DNA of 10,714 nucleotides, from NCBI GenBank assembly GCA_027596945.1, contig JADGJH010001315.1:1-10714 (forward strand), read 5' to 3'. The notes beneath the pieces were generated by a model, which worked only from the letters and a program-made list of their open reading frames with translations, was not told the origin of the DNA and ran no database searches. The position numbers and the translations under genes are program-made. Origin of the DNA: Physocladia obscura (Eukaryota > Chytridiomycota > Chytridiomycetes > Chytridiales > Chytriomycetaceae). How positions within the stretch are numbered: the stretch's first letter is position 1; every line of letters starts with the position of its first letter. Below, in pieces: positions 10,534 through 10,714 of this stretch.

Positions 10534-10714
10534 TTATTCCGGTTGACTGTTTTTTTTCACGTTTCTGCCACAGAATTCGTCCAATACTAATACTTCCCCT
10601 GCCTTATACAAGAATAGTGTGTCATACATCAACGACAATAGATGTTTTTCGTTGTTTTGTTCTTTTTTTGTTCAGTTTCAATCAATATGTCTATATATCT
10701 ATATAGATTTATAT
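10534..10714 (-). CDS. Possible C-terminal end of an unknown gene entering from the right edge
   Basis: A minus-strand frame is open from the window edge to a TAA at 10536-10534, about 59 codons. Its last part reads MYDTLFLYKAGEVLVLDEFC and then GRNVKKNSQPE, which has a normal protein-like composition. The upstream part is lysine-, glutamate- and asparagine-rich and the first 30 nt are TATA-type low complexity, so an intron end near the ATATAG at about 10692 is possible. The position (converging on the Rho GEF, with a minus AATAAA downstream) fits a gene end. I do not recognise the family, and 59 open codons alone can arise by chance. Between 10368 and 10533 I see nothing else. Confidence 0.33.
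10697..10708. repeat. 12-bp AT-rich palindrome ATCTATATAGAT
   Basis: It is self-complementary, within a TATA-rich stretch at the window edge. Such sequence is expected by chance in AT-rich DNA, so little weight is given. Confidence 0.5.

Overview
The window is nuclear eukaryotic DNA: AT-rich, compact and intron-rich. I can place 20 complete spliceosomal introns, nearly all 45-141 bp, with three of 303-337 bp. Donors are GT and acceptors are AG, and many acceptors (AATAG, TTAG) lack a strong pyrimidine tract. The organism cannot be fixed from sequence alone. The PP2A protein resembles plant, amoebozoan and other protist forms (a Cys in DERCGWG) with an animal/amoebozoan-like C-terminus. The glycerate-kinase-like gene points to fungi, plants or protists. 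The Rho GEF most resembles animal ECT2. A unicellular amorphean (amoebozoan or early opisthokont) or an early fungus is my best guess. Nothing looks bacterial, viral or plasmid-borne.

Layout, left to right: (1) an SRPK-type SR-protein kinase, minus strand, running off the left edge; (2) DPH5 diphthine synthase, plus strand, 4 exons, start codons 96 bp apart from SRPK (divergent); (3) a Tda10/D-glycerate-3-kinase-like P-loop kinase, minus strand, 5 exons, converging on DPH5 with 59 bp between stop codons; (4) a secreted MINPP-type histidine phosphatase, minus strand, 2 exons, with a TATA box; (5) about 900 bp of non-coding DNA with a tandem 20-bp repeat, an E-box and a 14-bp palindrome; (6) the PP2A catalytic subunit, minus strand, 5 exons; (7) a DH-PH Rho GEF, plus strand, 6 exons, start codons 72 bp apart from PP2A (divergent); (8) possibly the C-terminal end of another minus-strand gene at the right edge.

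All complete models join in frame to full-length proteins: DPH5 281 aa, Tda10-like 332 aa, MINPP 494 aa, PP2A 313 aa, Rho GEF 457 aa. The genes act in unrelated pathways (splicing-factor phosphorylation, eEF2 modification, small-molecule phosphorylation, inositol phosphate breakdown, protein dephosphorylation, Rho signalling). Their closeness therefore reflects genome compaction and shared promoters rather than a functional cluster. I found no convincing undescribed multi-gene system. The most interesting items are a stop-free 75-bp in-frame intron beside the P-loop of the Tda10-like kinase, a GEF that looks like ECT2 without BRCT domains, tightly shared divergent promoters, facing poly(A) signals, and unexplained repeats in the one large gap.
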